64,000 nucleotides of DNA from CAYHPY01 sp964358485. GTDB lineage: Bacteria > Elusimicrobiota > Elusimicrobia > UBA1565 > UBA9628. The stretch is taken from contig CAYHPY010000007.1 of NCBI GenBank assembly GCA_964358485.1, positions 17,273 through 81,272 of the forward strand. The letters are read 5' to 3'. Position 1 is the stretch's first letter, and the number at the start of each line of letters is the position of its first letter. Of this stretch, positions 26,304 to 35,049 are shown piece after piece. The translations under genes and the position numbers were made by a program. The notes under the pieces are model-generated. The model did no database searches and was not told the origin of the DNA. It saw only the letters and a list, made by a program, of their open reading frames with translations.

Positions 26304-26331
26304 TCATAGCAGGCGGGCCCTCCGTTGTCAA
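26303..26331 (-). promoter_or_regulatory. Sigma-70 promoter TTGACA-N17-TATGAT for tetR-tlpA-dsbA
   Basis: Minus strand -35 TTGACA at 26331-26326 and -10 TATGAT at 26308-26303, 17 bp apart. The predicted start near 26296 lies inside the TetR operator. Confidence 0.8.
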
Positions 26332-26345
26332 CCCCATTTGATATC

Positions 26346-27068
26346 ATGCCCTCCGTGACCCTGGCCGCCGTCTACCGGGAACTGTCCCGGGAATTGTCCC
26401 CATTGCGCTTCAGGCCGCCGGTTTTCTGCGTCTACAACCCGTTGGAGTACGCCCGTCGGCCGCTGGAGGACTACCTGGCCCGTTCCGGGACCGGTCCGAA
26501 GGAAGTCGTTCTGTTGGGGATGAATCCGGGACCGTTCGGCATGGCTCAGACCGGCGTGCCTTTCGGGGAGGTCGGCTTGGTCCGGGATTGGATGAAGGTC
26601 CGGGGCGCCGTGGACCGGCCCAAGCCCGAGCATCCAAAACGTCCGGTGTCGGGCTTTGGATGTCCGAGGAGCGAGGTCAGCGGCGCCCGGCTTTGGGGCT
26701 TCCTAAAGGAAACCTTTGAAACTCCGGAACGCCTTTTCTCCAGATTCTTCGTGGCCAACTATTGCCCGCTCCTTTTTATGGAGGAGTCCGGAAAAAACCT
26801 TACCCCCGACAAGCTCCCCGCGGCCGAGAAGGCGCCGTTGGAGGCGGCCTGCGACCGGGCCCTGCGGTCCGTTGTGGAGATTCTTCGGCCGCGCCGGGTC
26901 ATCGGGGTGGGAGGGTTCGCGGCCAAGCGCGCCGCGCTCGCCTTGCACGGGTTGGGCGTCGAGGTCGGGGAAGTGCTGCACCCCAGTCCCGCCAGCCCTC
27001 TGGCCAACCGCGGTTGGGCGGCCCAGGCCCGCGCCTCTCTCTTACGCCAGGGGATTGCCCTTCCTTAA
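26346..27068 (+). CDS. SMUG-type uracil-DNA glycosylase
   Basis: 240 aa. Motif 1 GMNPGPFGMAQTGVPFG (about residue 58), EHPKRPV, SEVSGARLWGF, FVANYCPL and motif 2 HPSPASPLANRGW (about residue 216) match the SMUG1/SMUG2 branch of the uracil glycosylase superfamily. It removes uracil and oxidised pyrimidines from DNA. The N in GMNPG is the SMUG catalytic-water residue. Convergent with the Ala-Glu epimerase gene, 3 bp apart. ATG 26346 is preferred over an in-frame TTG at 26325. Confidence 0.88.
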   Translation: MPSVTLAAVYRELSRELSPLRFRPPVFCVYNPLEYARRPLEDYLARSGTGPKEVVLLGMNPGPFGMAQTGVPFGEVGLVRDWMKVRGAVDRPKPEHPKRPVSGFGCPRSEVSGARLWGFLKETFETPERLFSRFFVANYCPLLFMEESGKNLTPDKLPAAEKAPLEAACDRALRSVVEILRPRRVIGVGGFAAKRAALALHGLGVEVGEVLHPSPASPLANRGWAAQARASLLRQGIALP

Positions 27069-27071
27069 AGT

Positions 27072-28172
27072 TCAGCGGAGGGTCTTGAGCAGGGCGGGCC
27101 CGGGGACAACCCCGATTCCGGCTTTTACGCCGGAGAGATCGTAGAGGCCGCCTCGTCCGAAGGTCACGCCCCGCATCGGATTGGTCTTGAACCACAGCGG
27201 GGTGTCGAGATCCACGACCCGGAAACGCCCCACCCCCGCCGCCAAATGGGCCCCGCAGGTCATGGCCAGGGGGGACTCGACCATGCCTCCGATCATGAGC
27301 TCCACTCCGGCCGCCCGGCACAGGAGGGCGATCTCCCAGGCCTCGATGACGCCGCATTTCATGAGCTTGATGTTGACCACCGCCGCCGCCTTGCGGCGGA
27401 CCAGTTCCCAGGCGTCGGCCCGCGAGCGGACCGATTCGTCGGCGGCGACCGGCACCTTCCCGTGTTTTTGCACCGCGGCCAGACCGTCCCAGTCGCCGCG
27501 CTGGGCGGGTTGTTCGAACAGGATCGGGCGGATGCCCCGTTTTTTCAGGGCCGCGAGGAATTTGAGGGACTCGGACGGCCCGTAGCAGCAGTTGGCGTCC
27601 AAAAACAGCTTGGATTTGGGGGCGGCCCGGGAGACCGCCAGGACCCGGTCCAGATCGGAATCGAAGTCGCGGCCGATTTTTATTTTGATGATCCGGACGC
27701 CGAGGGCGGTGATGCGCCGCGCGTCCCGGGCGGCCTCCTCGGCGGGCACGATGGTCACCGTGACGTCGGAGCGGACGCGGTCCTCGGCGCCCCCGAAAAG
27801 AATTCTCAAGGGAACGCCTCGGCTGCGCCCCCAGGCGTCGAGCACCGCCATGGAGACCGCGGCCCGCGCGGCGCCGAATTTCGGGCCCAGCGAGAGATCG
27901 ACCTCCTCCAGGAGGTCCCGGAAGCGCGTCACCGGCTTGCCGACCAGGCGATCGCGCTGGCGGAGAATCCCCGAGAGGGCCTGGGCTTGGGTGATGTCGC
28001 CGGGATGGGTGGACGGGGCGGCCTCGCCCCACCCGCAGGCGCCGTCCTTGAGGCGCACCCGGACCAGGACGTTGGCGATCGCGGTCTTGGTGCCCGTGGC
28101 GATGGCGAAGGGCTGGCTCATGGCGGCGTTCAGGGGCCAGGCGTCCAAAGAGGCGATGGCGGCGTTTTTCAT
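27072..28172 (-). CDS. Enolase-superfamily dipeptide epimerase (L-Ala-D/L-Glu epimerase-like)
   Basis: 366 aa. Muconate-lactonising subgroup layout: K-x-K in IIKIKIG (about residue 160), metal ligands D in LFLDANCCY, E in LFEQPAQ and D in VAADESV, and the second catalytic Lys in VVNIKLMKCG. The G-G-M-V-E-S block near residue 288 is typical of Ala-Glu epimerases, which recycle murein peptides; a VanX-like dipeptidase elsewhere in the window fits such a pathway. ATG overlaps the upstream gene stop (ATGA). Confidence 0.85.
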   Translation of the reverse strand: MKNAAIASLDAWPLNAAMSQPFAIATGTKTAIANVLVRVRLKDGACGWGEAAPSTHPGDITQAQALSGILRQRDRLVGKPVTRFRDLLEEVDLSLGPKFGAARAAVSMAVLDAWGRSRGVPLRILFGGAEDRVRSDVTVTIVPAEEAARDARRITALGVRIIKIKIGRDFDSDLDRVLAVSRAAPKSKLFLDANCCYGPSESLKFLAALKKRGIRPILFEQPAQRGDWDGLAAVQKHGKVPVAADESVRSRADAWELVRRKAAAVVNIKLMKCGVIEAWEIALLCRAAGVELMIGGMVESPLAMTCGAHLAAGVGRFRVVDLDTPLWFKTNPMRGVTFGRGGLYDLSGVKAGIGVVPGPALLKTLR

Positions 28173-29215
28173 CGGGGGAACTCCAGGAATTGGCATTGGT
28201 CGGCGAAGGACAGGCCGTAAATTTTGCTCCCCGCCTGCTCGGGGAGGAGGAAGAGTTCGTGCAGGTCGTCGGAGTTGTTTCGGATGAGCTCAAATAGGCC
28301 CGGGGCTTTGACCTCCACGTAGCTCCGGTCCATGTCGTCGAATTTGAGGTCGGGCCCCGCGAAGCTCGGATGCAGCCACTCCCCGTCCTGGCGGATGAAA
28401 ACCTTCGTTCCCCGGAGCGGCCCCTCGAGCGCGGCGAAAACCTGGCGGCCGCGATAAATGGCCCCTAAATAGTGGTCGAGCTTGCGGTTGGGTTCGGTCA
28501 CTGAAATGGAGTCCTCATCCTCGCGCCAGGCCCCCCTTCGGGTGCGGGCTCCGTCTTTGTAGGGGAGCTGGCCGTTGTCGCTGGAGGGGGGGGCGTCCTC
28601 GCCCGTCAGGCTCGCGGCGGCCTTGCGTCCGAGGGCGAGTTCCGCCGACGCGCTCCCGCAGTTCCAGGTGGCCGGTTCCGGAAACGGAGGTTCGGGCGTG
28701 GGCGGGGGGGAGCCGGTCGCGAAGGGGATGACCGCGCGGATTTGTTTTTCGAATTCCTCGTAACCGCCCTCGCCCACCCGGGAATGGACGATGCGGCCGG
28801 CGTGGTCCACCAGATAGAGTGTGGGCCAACCCGCGTTGGAATAGGCTTTCCAAAGCCGGCGGTCGTTGTCCTGGACCACCGGAAACCGGATGCCCCAGCG
28901 GGCCAGGTCCCGTTTTGCGATGAGGGGGTTTTTTTGAAACTCGAAATCGGGTGTCAGGACTCCGATGACCATCACCCCGTAGAGCGCGTAGCGGTCGAAC
29001 CAGGTTTTGACCGCGGCGAGCGTCCGGAGGGATTGGAGATTTTGCGGGTGGAGGAAGGCCACGACCGCCGCCCGGCGGCCCCGCAGCATCTTCAGGCTCA
29101 GCGGCTTGGCGTTGAACCAGGCCGCTCCTTCCGGAAATTCCGCGGCCGGTTCCGCGGGGGGGCGCGCGGCGGCCGGAGAAAGCGCGAGGCCGAGGGCCAG
29201 GAAAATCGCGTTCAT
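28169..29215 (-). CDS. Exported thioredoxin-fold (DipZ C-terminal-like) protein without catalytic cysteines
   Basis: 348 aa with a signal peptide (ends AAARPP). Residues about 30-165 have a thioredoxin/TlpA-like fold (RRAAVVAFLHPQNLQSLR, AGWPTLYLVDHAGRI). Where W-C-x-x-C is expected the sequence is L-H-P-Q-N-L, so no redox activity is possible there. The second half resembles the C-terminal beta domain of DipZ-like redoxins, which often bind carbohydrate. Middle gene of a three-gene operon with a SirB1-like protein and the dipeptide epimerase. Confidence 0.7.
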   Translation of the reverse strand: MNAIFLALGLALSPAAARPPAEPAAEFPEGAAWFNAKPLSLKMLRGRRAAVVAFLHPQNLQSLRTLAAVKTWFDRYALYGVMVIGVLTPDFEFQKNPLIAKRDLARWGIRFPVVQDNDRRLWKAYSNAGWPTLYLVDHAGRIVHSRVGEGGYEEFEKQIRAVIPFATGSPPPTPEPPFPEPATWNCGSASAELALGRKAAASLTGEDAPPSSDNGQLPYKDGARTRRGAWREDEDSISVTEPNRKLDHYLGAIYRGRQVFAALEGPLRGTKVFIRQDGEWLHPSFAGPDLKFDDMDRSYVEVKAPGLFELIRNNSDDLHELFLLPEQAGSKIYGLSFADQCQFLEFPR

Positions 29216-30084
29216 TCTTTCGGCCGGGGGCGTCCCGCCGGTCCCGACTGCATGATCTCCAGGAGGGAGTTGAGCAATTCGGCCCTTTCGACGGCCGCCG
29301 CCTTGTGGTAAAGGGAGATCAGGTTTCTCATCATCCGGGCCAGGATCTCGGTGGTTCCTGAGCGCTCCAGGTATTCGGGGCGGAATTCATAGCCGGTTCT
29401 CACGAGCATCCGCCGCACGTCCTGCGCGGCCAATAGGCGGCCTCGGTGGAAGGCGTCGATGTAGAAACAGGCTTGGTTGGGCTCCCGGAAGGCGACCAGG
29501 AAATGTCCCGGGGTCCCCACGCCGTGCATGGGCAGGCCGAGGCGCTTGCCCGCCAGCAGATAGAGAACCGAAAGGCTGACCGGAATCCCCCGGCGGCTCT
29601 CGATGACGCGGTGGAGGAAGCTGTTGTCGGGATCGTAATAGCGGTCCTCGTTGCCCGTGAAACCCAGTTTCTGAAAGAGATGGGTGTTGAGAACCTGCAT
29701 CATCGCGTAGGGATCGTCTTTTTCCACGGTGGACTCCCGCACCGAGGCGGCGACCTCGTCGAGCCAGGCCGAATAGGGCGCGGTCTTGAGGCCCGGATAG
29801 CCGAAACGGCAGAGAAGGAAAGCGCCCGTCTCCAGGTCCGGCTCCGGGGAGGACGCGTAGCGGACGAATTCGCCCCGAAGGCGGCGGAACCTCAACTCCA
29901 GGATCAGGTTGTCCACGCGGGGGGTGAGGTCCGCGGCGCAGCTGGCGCGAAAATCGTCCAGAAACGGAAGCACCGGCTCCCCGATCCGAAGAATCTGCCG
30001 TCGGACCAGGTCCTGGCTGCCCGGATCCTCGTCCTCGAGAAGGCGCACCAGGCTTCGAAGCTCGGATTCGTTGGGGGGCTTCAT
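29212..30084 (-). CDS. SirB1-like transglutaminase-fold protein
   Basis: 290 aa. The SirB1_N/transglutaminase-like core is seen in DPYAMMQVLNTHLFQKLGF, NSFLHRVIESRRGIPVSLS and GVGTPGHFLV, with YIDAFHRGRLL downstream. The canonical catalytic Cys position is Ser in IPVSLSVLYL, as in many SirB1 relatives. Its function is unknown in bacteria. The start is ATG 30084: a strong promoter (30123-30095) begins at the alternative in-frame TTG 30123, so that TTG cannot be on the message. Leader only about 4 nt. Confidence 0.8.
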   Translation of the reverse strand: MKPPNESELRSLVRLLEDEDPGSQDLVRRQILRIGEPVLPFLDDFRASCAADLTPRVDNLILELRFRRLRGEFVRYASSPEPDLETGAFLLCRFGYPGLKTAPYSAWLDEVAASVRESTVEKDDPYAMMQVLNTHLFQKLGFTGNEDRYYDPDNSFLHRVIESRRGIPVSLSVLYLLAGKRLGLPMHGVGTPGHFLVAFREPNQACFYIDAFHRGRLLAAQDVRRMLVRTGYEFRPEYLERSGTTEILARMMRNLISLYHKAAAVERAELLNSLLEIMQSGPAGRPRPKE

Positions 30085-30094
30085 CGCGACCCTC

Positions 30095-30123
30095 AGTTTA
30101 ACCGGAATCGCCTGGGTTTTCAA
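30095..30123 (-). promoter_or_regulatory. Sigma-70 promoter TTGAAA-N17-TAAACT
   Basis: Minus strand -35 TTGAAA at 30123-30118 and -10 TAAACT at 30100-30095, 17 bp apart. The ATG at 30084 lies ten bases after the -10, so the transcript is nearly leaderless. It drives the SirB1-like, DipZ-like and epimerase genes. Confidence 0.7.
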
Positions 30124-30180
30124 GACCTTGGGGCCGTCCGGACTTCAACGAGGCTCCGCCATTTGATAACCTCCCGGACC

Positions 30181-32505
30181 ATGTTTTTTTTCACCTTGGT
30201 TTTCTTGTCCGGGGCCTCGGCGCTGGTCTATGAGGTTTTGTGGGCCAAATACCTGGCGTTGGCCCTGGGCGCCGGGGGGTTGTCCCAGGGCTTGGTGCTG
30301 GGGGGTTTCCTCGGGGGAATGGGGTTTGGGGCGCGCCTGCTCTCACCGCTGGCCGACCGCGTCCGGTCGCCCTTGCGGCTCTACGCTTGGTTGGAGGGCG
30401 GGATCGCGGCCTGGGGGTTGGCCTACCCTTTTCTAGTTTCGGCTCTTCCGGAGGGCCCCGCCCGAAATTGGGCCGCGATCGCGACCGTGGTTCCGCCGGC
30501 TTTCCTGATGGGAGGGACCCTCCCGGCCTTGGTTCGCCATCTGTCCCTGCGGGGAATGGAACTGGAGCGGGCGGTGGCCCTTCTCTATTTCAGCAATGGC
30601 GCGGGGGCCTGCGCGGGGGCATTGGCATCGGGTTTCGTTCTCATCCCGTCGTTGGGTCTGGATTTCTCCGGGACGGCGGCGGCCGCTCTCAATGTCGGGG
30701 TGGCGATGGCGGCGTACGCCCTTTGTTCAGGAAGTCTTCCCGAGCCGGAGGCGCCTGCGCCCATGCCCCAACTCGAGGCGCCGGACCGTTTTCTTGGCCC
30801 CGCGATGTTTCTCTCCGGCTTCGCCGCCCTCGGGCTGGAGACGGCCTGGAGTCGGCTTTTGGCGTTGGCCATGGGTTCCTCGGTCTATTCCTTTTGCTTG
30901 ATGCTGGCGGCCTTCATCGCCGGGTTTTCCCTGGGGGGGCTGGCCGCGGCGCGGCGGGGGCTTTTTCTTCGCGGGGCGTCCGCGCCGATCGGGTTCGCAT
31001 TGTGCGGGGCGGGGTTGTCGGCCGCGGCCACGTTGGGGTGGTTCGAGCGGCTGCCGTATTATTTGTACCTCTTCGGAAATCATTTGGGGAGAAAACCCGA
31101 GACCTTCCTTTCCTTCGAGGCGGCCAAGCTCGCCTACGCGTTCGCCCTGACCGCCGTTCCCGCGTTCTTCATGGGCCTGGCCCTGCCGATGGCCTGCCGC
31201 CAGGCGGCCGCCTCCGGGGAGGGGGAGGGGCGCGCGGTGGGAAAGATCCTGGCTTTCAACGCCTCCGGAAATTTCGCGGGGGCCTTGTCCGCCCTCTGGC
31301 TGCTGCCCGCGCTCGGTCTGCGGGGCCTCATCGAGGCCTGCGTGTGGCTTCTGGCGGGAGCCGCCGGTTTGATTTGGTGGGGCGGTTCTTCCCTGCGCGG
31401 CCCGCTTCGGGGCTTGCCCGCGGCCGCGGGCTTGGCCGCGGCCGGGATCATGCTGTCTTTGGCCGGGCCGTGGGACCGGGCCATGATATCCTCGGGCGCT
31501 TTTCGCGCCGAGGATTCGTTCCTGGAGGACGGCCCCGAAGTCTTTCGCAAGCGTCTCTCCGGGCAAAACTTGTTGTTTTACCGGGATGACCGCGAGGCGA
31601 CCGTCGGGGTTCTGCGCGGCCCGGAAGGCAAGCTCTTCATGAGGATCAATGGCAAGACTGACGCGTCCTTGGGGGAAGACGCCGCGACGCAAGTTCTCCT
31701 GGCCCATCTTCCCCTTGTGCTCAAGCCCGGGGCCCGGGATGTCCTGGTCATCGGCTTGGGCTCCGGGATGACCGCGGCCTCGGCCTTGACCCATCCGGTC
31801 CGTTCCGTGGAAATCGCGGAGCTTTCGAGCGCTGTCGTCGAGGGCTCGGAATTATTCGCCCCTCACCGCGCCCGGCCCTTGACCGACCCCCGGGTCAAAA
31901 TCCGCGTGGCCGACGGGCGGCGGGTCCTGCGCGAGGGCGGCCCCTACGACCTGATCATCAGCGAGCCTTCCAATACCTGGATCGCCGGAATGGGAAACCT
32001 TTTCACCGTCGAGTTTTTCCGGGAGGCCGCCCGGAAGCTCCGCCCCGGCGGGCTCATGGTCCAATGGATCCACGCCTATGAAATGGACGACGCGGCCTTT
32101 TCCATGGTCCTCAGGAGCTTCGGCCAAGCATTTCCCCATCTGACCATTTGGAATTTGTCGGGTCCCGATTACGCGATCGTGGGTTCGGTTCAGCCGTGGG
32201 CGCCCGATTTCCGGGCCGGCGAAAAAGCCTTGTCCAAGGAGGTCCGGGAGGATTTATCCCGGTTCGGGATCGGCGGCTTGGCGGGACTTCTTTCCCGGCA
32301 GTCCAACTCCGAGGCCTCGACCCGGGACTTGGCGGGCAAGGGGCCGCTCAACGAGGACCGCTTCCCGGAGCTGGAATACCGCTCCCCCCGGGCCATGTTC
32401 CTGCGCTCCGTTCCGGCCGCCCTTTTCTCCCATGACGACCGCTTGAGTCCGCGGGGAAAAAGAGGCCTTCTTTTGACGCGTTACCTTCGAGGGAAGTCGC
32501 CGTAA
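30181..32505 (+). CDS. Membrane-embedded spermidine synthase-like protein (MFS-like domain plus SpeE-like domain)
   Basis: 774 aa. Residues 1-430 hold 12 or more membrane helices of the type found in front of spermidine synthase-like domains (VFLSGASALVYEVLWAKYL is the usual first block). Residues about 510-740 form a Rossmann methyltransferase-fold domain: VLVIGLGSGMTA, VRSVEIAELS, VADGRRVL, DLIISEPSNTW. Polyamine synthesis is unproven for this group. ATG 30181, divergent from the SirB1-like gene. Followed 22 bp later by a methyltransferase gene. Confidence 0.82.
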   Translation: MFFFTLVFLSGASALVYEVLWAKYLALALGAGGLSQGLVLGGFLGGMGFGARLLSPLADRVRSPLRLYAWLEGGIAAWGLAYPFLVSALPEGPARNWAAIATVVPPAFLMGGTLPALVRHLSLRGMELERAVALLYFSNGAGACAGALASGFVLIPSLGLDFSGTAAAALNVGVAMAAYALCSGSLPEPEAPAPMPQLEAPDRFLGPAMFLSGFAALGLETAWSRLLALAMGSSVYSFCLMLAAFIAGFSLGGLAAARRGLFLRGASAPIGFALCGAGLSAAATLGWFERLPYYLYLFGNHLGRKPETFLSFEAAKLAYAFALTAVPAFFMGLALPMACRQAAASGEGEGRAVGKILAFNASGNFAGALSALWLLPALGLRGLIEACVWLLAGAAGLIWWGGSSLRGPLRGLPAAAGLAAAGIMLSLAGPWDRAMISSGAFRAEDSFLEDGPEVFRKRLSGQNLLFYRDDREATVGVLRGPEGKLFMRINGKTDASLGEDAATQVLLAHLPLVLKPGARDVLVIGLGSGMTAASALTHPVRSVEIAELSSAVVEGSELFAPHRARPLTDPRVKIRVADGRRVLREGGPYDLIISEPSNTWIAGMGNLFTVEFFREAARKLRPGGLMVQWIHAYEMDDAAFSMVLRSFGQAFPHLTIWNLSGPDYAIVGSVQPWAPDFRAGEKALSKEVREDLSRFGIGGLAGLLSRQSNSEASTRDLAGKGPLNEDRFPELEYRSPRAMFLRSVPAALFSHDDRLSPRGKRGLLLTRYLRGKSP

Positions 32506-32527
32506 TTTGGCTATAATCGTCCCAGGC

Positions 32528-33349
32528 ATGGCCCTATTAGAAAGGCTGGCGATTTCGGCCTTCGCCGCGGCCGATCGGGTTTGGGGAGCGGTCAAGACCG
32601 CCGGCTCCGCCGTGTTGGGGGCCGAGCGGTTCGCGCGGTGGGTGTCGAGCCTGGGGCTGCGGGAACTCAAGGGGCGCGCCTGGCGCTCCGAGTTCACCGC
32701 CCGCGATGGAAGCCGCCTGATCCATCGGCCGGCCGACCGCTGCATTCTGGACGAGATTTATGAGGAAGACGCCTATTTTCGCGGCGATGGGCCCCGGCCC
32801 GGCGAGGTCGTCGTAGACGTCGGGGGGCACATCGGCGCGTTTACTTTGTTCGCGGCCCGCCGGGTGGCTCCAGGCGGCCGGGTTCTGGTCTTCGAGCCGG
32901 GTCCCGACAACCTGGAATTTCTCCGGGAGAACATCCGGCGCAACCCCGGCCTGCCGGTCCGCCTTTTCGAGTGCGCTTTGGCCGAGGCCCCGGGAGAGGC
33001 CGATCTTTTTCTGGCCGACCCCGGAACGGGAAATCCCGCGGCCAACACTCTTCTGGACTCTCCCGGACGCCGGCGGGTTCGGGTTCCGGTGCGGACCCTC
33101 GACGAGGTCCTGGCCGCCGAGGGCGTCGTCCGGGTGGACCATTTGAAGATCGATGTGGAGGGGGCCGAGCTCCGGGTTTTGGCCGGGGCGGTGAAATCGC
33201 TGGACCGGGTCCGGCGGGTGGTCCTGGAAATCCACGAGCCGAGGGTTTCGACGGCCGAAGTCGAGGCGTTTTTAAAGGCGCGGGGCTTTGAGTGCCGGCG
33301 TCTGGCCCCCGCGGGGGGCAGTCCCCTGCTGGAGGGCCGGCGCCCATGA
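32528..33349 (+). CDS. FkbM family SAM-dependent methyltransferase
   Basis: 273 aa. SAM-binding motif I VVVDVGGHIGAFTL (about residue 95), VLVFEPGPDNLEFLREN and HLKIDVEGAELRVL are FkbM hallmarks; such enzymes O-methylate sugars or natural products. A perfect TATAAT at 32512-32517 lies 10 bp before ATG 32528 but lacks a good -35, so a weak near-leaderless promoter is possible. The stop overlaps the next ATG (ATGA). An unusual long N-terminal helix (residues 1-40) precedes the domain. Confidence 0.85.
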   Translation: MALLERLAISAFAAADRVWGAVKTAGSAVLGAERFARWVSSLGLRELKGRAWRSEFTARDGSRLIHRPADRCILDEIYEEDAYFRGDGPRPGEVVVDVGGHIGAFTLFAARRVAPGGRVLVFEPGPDNLEFLRENIRRNPGLPVRLFECALAEAPGEADLFLADPGTGNPAANTLLDSPGRRRVRVPVRTLDEVLAAEGVVRVDHLKIDVEGAELRVLAGAVKSLDRVRRVVLEIHEPRVSTAEVEAFLKARGFECRRLAPAGGSPLLEGRRP

Positions 33350-35049
33350 ACGGCATCCGCCCCAACGAGATCCTCCAGGTCCTGCAAAGCGCGGAGGAGT
33401 TCACCTCCCGGTTTCCCTCCGAGGAGTTGATTTTAGCCACGGTCATTTCCCTGGATGGGTCCGTCTACACCCGGGCCGGCGCCATGGCGCTTTTCGTCCC
33501 GGGCGATTCGGGAGGAGGCGCCATCCCGGCGCAGAGCCTGGAGCAGGGCCTGGGCAAGGCCATCGAGGACGCCGCCGATGAGCGCAAGTCGCGCCTGGTG
33601 GCCTTGGACATAGGCGAGAACGACCCGATCCTGGGTTACGGCTTTTGCGCGCACGGCCGGGTGGAGGTCCTGCTGGAGCCGGTGGACGCGGCTCTTCTGG
33701 AGCACCTTCGCAAGGTCCGCCAAGCCTGCCTGAATTCCGAAGGGGTGGTCTGCGCCGTCGAGGTGGAGGGCCCCGAGGTCGGCCGCCGGGTCCTTTACTC
33801 CTCCGATCATCCGACGGCGCGGGAATGCTACGCGGAGTCCAGCCCGGAGCTTAACGAAAACCGCTCCGGAGGAGTCTCCCGCCGGACCTTCCTTTGCCCC
33901 GTTCATCCGATGGGAAAGGTCCTCATTTTCGGCTCCGGCCCCGACGCGGCCTGCCTTTCCGATCAGTTGTGCGGCCTGGGCTTCTCCGTTTTCGTCGCCG
34001 ATTCCCGGCCCGGGCGCCTGCGCAATCCCAACTGGGAAAAGAGCCGTGCCGTGCTTGTGGAGGGCGGTTGGGAGCAGATGCGCTCCCGGGTCCAGCCCGA
34101 CGCTGAGACCTCGGTGGTCATCCTCCACCACAGCCTGGAGGCGGACCTTCAGGCGTTGCGGGGGGCGCTGGCCAGCCCGGTGGCCTATGTGGGCCTGGGG
34201 GGAACGCTCAAGCGCGCCCAGCAGTTCCTTTCGGATTTGGAGGCGGAGGGCATCCGCCCCCGCCCCGGGATTTTTTTCGCCCCCGCGGGCCTCGACGTGG
34301 GCGCGGAGACTCCGGAGGAGACCGGCCTGAGCGTCGCGGCGGAAATCCTGGCCGCCCGCTCCGGCCGCCGCGGCGGTCGCCGTTCGGCGCGCGCCCGCCA
34401 GGAGCCGGAAGCTTCCCCGTCCGGGAAGGGGCGGCTTCCCGGCTTGATCCTGGCGGCCGGACGCGGCAAGCGCTTCTCCGGGGGCAGCAAGCTGGCCGCG
34501 CTCTTCGAGGGCCAGCCCGTCCTGCGCCACGTGGTGGAAAACGCTCTCGCTTCCCGCCTGGATCCGGTGATCGTGGTCCTGGGCGCCGACGCCGAATCGG
34601 GCCTCCGGGCCCTGGACGGGATCCAGGATTCCCGCCTGCGGGTGGTCTTCAACCCCCATTGGTCGTCGGGCAAGGCCTCCTCCATCGAGGTGGGATTGCG
34701 CCAGGCTCCGGCGTCGGCCCCCGCCGTGGTCTCCCTTCTTGGGGACATGCCCCGGGTCAAGCCGTGGCTCATCGACCGGGTCATCGAGGAGTTCGAGTTG
34801 AGCGGCCGCCTCACCTTCCCAATTTACGCGGCGGCCGACGGGCCCCGGAAAGGCTATCCGACGGTTTTTCCCCGCGCCCTGTTCCCCGAGATCAAGGCCC
34901 TGACCGGCGACGAGACCGCCATGGAGGCCGTGCGGAGCCATTGGGCCGAGGCGACCAAGGTTCCCATCCGGGACAACTGGACCCAGGCCGACGTCGACAC
35001 CGCCGAGGATCTCCAGCTTCTGCTGGGGGGGGCCTCGGCCAATGAGTGA
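33346..35049 (+). CDS. XdhC/CoxI-MocA fusion: molybdoenzyme maturation and Moco cytidylyltransferase
   Basis: 567 aa. XdhC N-terminal domain (residues 1-80, LATVISLDGSVYTRAGA), XdhC Rossmann domain (about 195-345, VLIFGSGPDAACLSDQL, YVGLGGTLKRA), then a MobA/MocA nucleotidyltransferase (about 365-560, LILAAGRGKRFSG, LLGDMPRVKPW). XdhC proteins help insert sulfurated Moco into xanthine dehydrogenase-type enzymes, and MocA makes the cytosine dinucleotide cofactor. The fusion would couple both steps. It overlaps guanine deaminase by 8 bp, which fits purine catabolism, but no xanthine dehydrogenase is in the window. Confidence 0.88.
   Translation: MNGIRPNEILQVLQSAEEFTSRFPSEELILATVISLDGSVYTRAGAMALFVPGDSGGGAIPAQSLEQGLGKAIEDAADERKSRLVALDIGENDPILGYGFCAHGRVEVLLEPVDAALLEHLRKVRQACLNSEGVVCAVEVEGPEVGRRVLYSSDHPTARECYAESSPELNENRSGGVSRRTFLCPVHPMGKVLIFGSGPDAACLSDQLCGLGFSVFVADSRPGRLRNPNWEKSRAVLVEGGWEQMRSRVQPDAETSVVILHHSLEADLQALRGALASPVAYVGLGGTLKRAQQFLSDLEAEGIRPRPGIFFAPAGLDVGAETPEETGLSVAAEILAARSGRRGGRRSARARQEPEASPSGKGRLPGLILAAGRGKRFSGGSKLAALFEGQPVLRHVVENALASRLDPVIVVLGADAESGLRALDGIQDSRLRVVFNPHWSSGKASSIEVGLRQAPASAPAVVSLLGDMPRVKPWLIDRVIEEFELSGRLTFPIYAAADGPRKGYPTVFPRALFPEIKALTGDETAMEAVRSHWAEATKVPIRDNWTQADVDTAEDLQLLLGGASANE

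Noticed and set aside
29446..30180. N-terminal extension of the spermidine synthase-like protein
   Set aside because: The upstream frame is antisense to the SirB1-like gene; the membrane domain starts properly at ATG 30181.
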